Assembly (NCBI GenBank): GCA_946004305.1
Contig: CAMFZJ010000057.1
Span: forward strand, 1-8,611
Reading direction: 5' to 3'
Length of the DNA stretch: 8,611 nucleotides
From: an uncultured Clostridia bacterium
GTDB lineage: Bacteria; Bacillota; Clostridia; Oscillospirales; Acutalibacteraceae
Shown here: positions 6,272 to 8,611 of the stretch, piece by piece
How the letters are laid out: every line of letters starts with the position of its first letter
Position numbering within the stretch: position 1 is the first letter of the stretch
Position numbers and translations under genes: made by a program
The notes under the pieces: model-generated
What the model saw: only the letters and a program-made list of their open reading frames with translations
The model's database searches: none
What the model was told of the DNA's origin: nothing

Positions 6272-7084
6272 CTATCTTCTATACACAAATTCCAAATTTT
6301 GTCTGTTTTTAATTTTTTTAATAATAACAATAAGGCTTATAATAAAGAGTACAATGCTTATCCATTGGCTTGTTGATAAACCAAGGTAAATGCCTCTGTA
6401 GGTATCACCTCGTAAAAATTCATCAAAAAACCTTATTGTGCTGTATAACAAAAGATAAACATAAATAAGTGAGCCTTTTAAAATTCCTTTATAGAATAAT
6501 AGTAGTAATACTATAAATAAAACTATATTCAAAGTACTTTCCAAAAGCTGAACCGGAAAACGATTAACTCCGTTACATAATTCAATCAATGCATTTTCAG
6601 CAGTAAAGCCAAAACTGCTTTCAATTCCGAAACAGCATCCGCTGAAAAAACAGCCTATTCTTCCGAAAGCGTGGAACAGAGGAATACCAACCGCAAAGGA
6701 GTCTGAAAAGTTTTTAATATCAATTTTCCTTATCTTACAGTATATTACCCCAAAGCCTAAAGCCCCCAGTAAACCGCCGTAAAACACCATTCCGCCAAAG
6801 CCTGTGCTTATAATATTCCATAAAAATCCAATATCTTTACCCTCGTTGAAATACCTTTCTATGCCATCAATAATAACATCAAGGCTTGTAATACCGTATA
6901 AAATCTTCGCCCCGATTAATGCTCCCATAAGAGCAAAAATTTCGCCGATAATAATGTCCTCGATTTTTATATTATATTTTCCTGACAGTTTAATTGCAAC
7001 AAATCCCATAAGTATAAGCCCAACAGCGGTGAATATACCATATGTACTAAGCTGCAACCCAAATATTTCAATAATAGGATACAT
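6272..7084 (-). CDS. lgt: Prolipoprotein diacylglyceryl transferase (Lgt family)
   Basis: Integral membrane enzyme of the lipoprotein pathway. Lgt transfers diacylglyceryl from phosphatidylglycerol to the lipobox cysteine of prolipoproteins. The 270-residue product has the usual size and about seven hydrophobic segments. Motifs in order: GFGGMVFYGGLLGA (95-108), HAFGRIGCFFSGCCFG (138-153) with R142 matching the catalytic Arg of the GRIG signature, NRFPVQLLES (174-183), RFFDEFLRGD (218-227), and STSQW (237-241). Compared with E. coli Lgt, the His of the FHGGL motif is Tyr (Y102) and the Asn of GRIGN is Cys (C145). This GRIGC/GCC form is, to my knowledge, widespread in Clostridia. The start has a weak ribosome binding site (AAGG, about 10 nt upstream). 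First gene of the minus-strand cluster. Family assignment is firm, exact substrate activity less so. Confidence 0.92.
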   Translation of the reverse strand: MYPIIEIFGLQLSTYGIFTAVGLILMGFVAIKLSGKYNIKIEDIIIGEIFALMGALIGAKILYGITSLDVIIDGIERYFNEGKDIGFLWNIISTGFGGMVFYGGLLGALGFGVIYCKIRKIDIKNFSDSFAVGIPLFHAFGRIGCFFSGCCFGIESSFGFTAENALIELCNGVNRFPVQLLESTLNIVLFIVLLLLFYKGILKGSLIYVYLLLYSTIRFFDEFLRGDTYRGIYLGLSTSQWISIVLFIISLIVIIKKIKNRQNLEFVYRR

Positions 7085-7118
7085 AATCTAAACCTTAGCT
7101 TTCGTTTTATATGCCTAT

Positions 7119-7147
7119 ATTTTATCAAATCTTATAATGTAACGCAA
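7119..7147 (-). promoter_or_regulatory. Putative lgt promoter
   Basis: On the minus strand: -35 TTGCGT (7142-7147), a 17-bp spacer, and -10 TAAAAT (7119-7124). The -35 box is weak and the -10 is 5 of 6. Predicted start about 25-30 nt upstream of the lgt ATG. It is the best-spaced candidate in the gap. Confidence 0.45.
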
Positions 7148-7253
7148 GACGTACCTAACGTAGTAATGAATATATTTAGATAATGAACCCCTATTGTGTC
7201 AATTTACTCTGTTTTTTGATTTGCTCATTGTTGTTCTTTGTGCATAATTATCA

Positions 7254-7282
7254 TTGAAAATAGGTGCTCATTGTGATATACT
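7254..7282 (+). promoter_or_regulatory. Promoter of the acidic small peptide gene (extended -10)
   Basis: -35 TTGAAA (7254-7259), a 17-bp spacer, and -10 TATACT (7277-7282) preceded by TG one base upstream (TGATATACT, 7274-7282), which is an extended -10. Both boxes match consensus at 5 of 6 positions, giving a predicted start near 7289. A 10-bp direct repeat unit (TGCTCATTGT, 7265-7274) lies in the spacer. Confidence 0.75.
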
Positions 7283-7329
7283 CAATAGGTAATCAATTAA
7301 TCGAGATGAATTATGCGGAGGTAGTTTAA

Positions 7330-7455
7330 ATGAAAAAATATGAAACACCTGATATTGAATTGTTAGAATACGAAGTTGAAGATTGTTTGACAGGTTCAAC
7401 AGACATTCCGGATGAAAATGAAAGCCTTAACGATATTATTGGCGATTTAACTTAA
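7330..7455 (+). CDS. Small acidic peptide, RiPP-precursor-like, unknown function
   Basis: A 41-residue product too short for ordinary ORF calling. The sequence starts MKKYETPDIELLEYEVED, continues CLTGSTDIPDENESLND, and ends IIGDLT. It has 13 Asp/Glu against 2 Lys, one Cys (C19), no hydrophobic signal peptide and no membrane segment. It is well supported as a gene: an extended -10 promoter with its start about 40 nt upstream, GGAGGT (7317-7322) 7 nt before the ATG, and an intrinsic terminator 22 nt after the TAA. The KYxxPxIE start followed by an acidic stretch and a small-residue segment (CLTGST) resembles leader-core organisation of ribosomally made peptides and the Y-P-hydrophobic spacing bound by RRE domains. 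I recall similar orphan peptides in Clostridia, without a verified function. No maturase, peptidase or transporter lies within the window. RiPP status is inference. Confidence 0.8.
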   Translation: MKKYETPDIELLEYEVEDCLTGSTDIPDENESLNDIIGDLT

Positions 7456-7476
7456 TACTTAGTTTAGAGTGTTTTG

Positions 7477-7506
7477 GCGGATAGCTTTAAGCTGTCCGTT
7501 TTTCTC
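7477..7506 (+). terminator. Terminator of the small peptide gene
   Basis: A 9-bp stem (GCGGATAGC 7477-7485 with GCTGTCCGT 7491-7499, including G-T pairs at 7482-7494 and at the base) closes a 5-nt TTTAA loop and runs into TTTTTCTCTT. With the promoter start near 7289 this defines a monocistronic transcript of about 215 nt. Confidence 0.82.
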
Positions 7507-7548
7507 TTATAAGACAGTAAAAACAACTATTTAGGAAAAGGAATTAAA

Positions 7549-8611
7549 ATGGACTATATTAAAAATCTATCCGAAGAATTTAAAATCCAACCTCAGTATG
7601 CTGAAAATGTGATAAAATTGCTTGATGAAGGCAACACTATACCTTTTATAGCTCGTTATCGAAAGGAGCTTCACGGCTCAATGGATGACCAGCTGATTCG
7701 TCAGTTTTCAGAACGTCTGGAGTATATGCGTAATTTTGATGCTAGAGCAAAGGAAATTACCGACCTTATTGAGGCTGCCGGTGCATTATCAGAAGAAATA
7801 GTTGAGGCTATTTCAAAGGCGGAAACTCTGACTGATTTAGAAAATATTTACCGTCCCTACAGACCAAAACGTAAAACCAGAGCCTCTATCGCTAAGGAAA
7901 AAGGACTTGAGCCGTTAGCTACATATATATTAAATCAAGATGATGATAAAGCATATCCCATTGATTTAGCTCAAGGATATGTTGATATTGAAAAGGGCGT
8001 TGAAACACCTGAGGACGCATTACAGGGTGCTCTTGATATTATTGCGGAAATATGTTCAGATAACGCAGAAATCCGCAAGCGACTGTTCAACCTTGTTTGG
8101 TATAACGGAATTGTCGTTTCAAAAGCAACAGATGAGGAAGCGGAAAGCGTATATACAATATATTACGATTTTTCAGAGCCTGTTAAGAAAATCAGCGGAC
8201 ACAGAGTTCTTGCTATTGACCGTGGTGAGCGTGAAAAATTCCTAAAGGTTAATATTGAAGTTGATGACACAAAGCCAATGGATATGATTAAGTCTGTAAT
8301 GGTGACCTCTGATAATCCTTGTTCAGACGCAGTCGTTATGGCTTGTGAGGACGCATACACACGTTTGCTTCTGCCTTCTATCCAGCGTGAAGTAAGAAAT
8401 CAGCTGACAGAAAATGCAGATGTGTCTGCAATGAAGCTTTTTGCTACAAATCTACATCAGCTTCTGATGCAGCCGCCTGTAAAGGATAGAGTAGTAATCG
8501 GACTTGACCCGGGTTACCGTACAGGCTGTAAGGTTGCAGTAGTTGACGAAACCGGAAGAGTGCTGGACACTACGGTAATATATCCAACCCACAGCGAAGC
8601 AAAGGTTAAGG
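7549..8611 (+). CDS. tex: Tex family protein, N-terminal part (cut by window edge)
   Basis: Tex (YdcI in B. subtilis) is a conserved cytoplasmic nucleic-acid-binding protein linked to transcription and, in several pathogens, to toxin or virulence gene expression. The first 354 residues are present, with the frame open to the right edge. The Tex N-terminal region is recognisable by IPFIARYRKE (about 32-41), LENIYRPYRPKRKTRA (about 96-111) and an EKGLEPLA stretch. The YqgF/RuvC-like domain begins at VVIGLDPGYRTGCK, with D320 in the position of the family Asp. The helix-hairpin-helix and C-terminal S1 domains fall outside. The ATG has AAAGGA (7537-7542) 6 nt upstream, and the family N-terminus fits. 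The gene follows the small peptide gene by 93 nt with a terminator between. I see no clear promoter of its own in that gap, so it may depend on read-through or a weak promoter. Confidence 0.96.
   Translation, partial: MDYIKNLSEEFKIQPQYAENVIKLLDEGNTIPFIARYRKELHGSMDDQLIRQFSERLEYMRNFDARAKEITDLIEAAGALSEEIVEAISKAETLTDLENIYRPYRPKRKTRASIAKEKGLEPLATYILNQDDDKAYPIDLAQGYVDIEKGVETPEDALQGALDIIAEICSDNAEIRKRLFNLVWYNGIVVSKATDEEAESVYTIYYDFSEPVKKISGHRVLAIDRGEREKFLKVNIEVDDTKPMDMIKSVMVTSDNPCSDAVVMACEDAYTRLLLPSIQREVRNQLTENADVSAMKLFATNLHQLLMQPPVKDRVVIGLDPGYRTGCKVAVVDETGRVLDTTVIYPTHSEAKVK

Noticed and set aside
5750..6312. Plus-strand open frames at 5750-6082 and 6130-6312
   Set aside because: They are antisense to the zinc-ribbon membrane gene and the end of lgt, have no ribosome binding site, and are AT-rich low-complexity translations.
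6804..7091. Plus-strand open frame antisense to lgt
   Set aside because: It lies wholly opposite the conserved N-terminal half of lgt; its hydrophobic, Ser/Ile-rich translation is an antisense artefact.
7485..7513. Candidate promoter for tex (CTTTAA, 17 bp, TATAAG)
   Set aside because: The -35 matches poorly and overlaps the small-peptide terminator stem, so it is too weak to call.
7979..8360. Open frames within tex (7979-8245 +, 8163-8360 -)
   Set aside because: Both lie in other frames of the clearly conserved Tex N-terminal region and have no initiation signals.

Overview
The window looks like a chromosomal segment from a low-to-moderate G+C Gram-positive anaerobe in the class Clostridia, most likely Oscillospiraceae/Ruminococcaceae-like. 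The reasons are a T-box leader on an aminoacyl-tRNA synthetase gene, strong AGGAGG-type ribosome binding sites, AT-rich intergenic DNA with near-consensus SigA-type promoters, a clostridial-style AlaRS with a Cys cluster, an acetate kinase gene, and a Lgt of the GRIGC/GCC type. The genus assignment is inference. Most of the window is conserved housekeeping DNA. There is no insertion sequence, CRISPR array, prophage gene or RNA gene other than the T-box leader.

Layout: (1) 1-125 is the 3' end of a T-box leader (stem III, T-box/antiterminator, competing terminator) controlling alaS (156-2783, +), which is complete. (2) alaS converges on tmcAL/ylbM (2873-4042, -), and the two share a bidirectional hairpin terminator. 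(3) tmcAL and ackA (4157-5359, +) are divergent and are driven by interleaved promoters whose -10 boxes abut. TmcAL consumes acetate and ATP to acetylate elongator tRNA-Met, and AckA makes acetate and ATP, so this pairing may be functional. (4) ackA converges on a three-gene minus-strand cluster: lgt (6272-7084), a small zinc-ribbon membrane protein of unknown function (5797-6177) and a DUF378 membrane protein (5505-5729). Two hairpins lie between ackA and this cluster.

(5) 7085-7548 holds the only unusual locus, missed by simple ORF calling. It is a 41-residue, very acidic peptide gene (7330-7455, +) with its own extended -10 promoter, a GGAGG ribosome binding site and an intrinsic terminator. 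Its N-terminus (KKYETPDIE, then a DCLTGST segment) resembles RiPP leader peptides, but no modification enzyme is in the window. (6) From 7549 to the right edge is the N-terminal part of tex, the conserved S1/YqgF-domain nucleic-acid-binding protein, cut by the window.

Overall the segment joins translation (alanine charging, tRNA-Met wobble modification), acetate fermentation and lipoprotein maturation. The most credible candidate for something undescribed is the orphan acidic peptide. The lgt-linked zinc-ribbon membrane protein and the divergent Lgt active-site residues come second.
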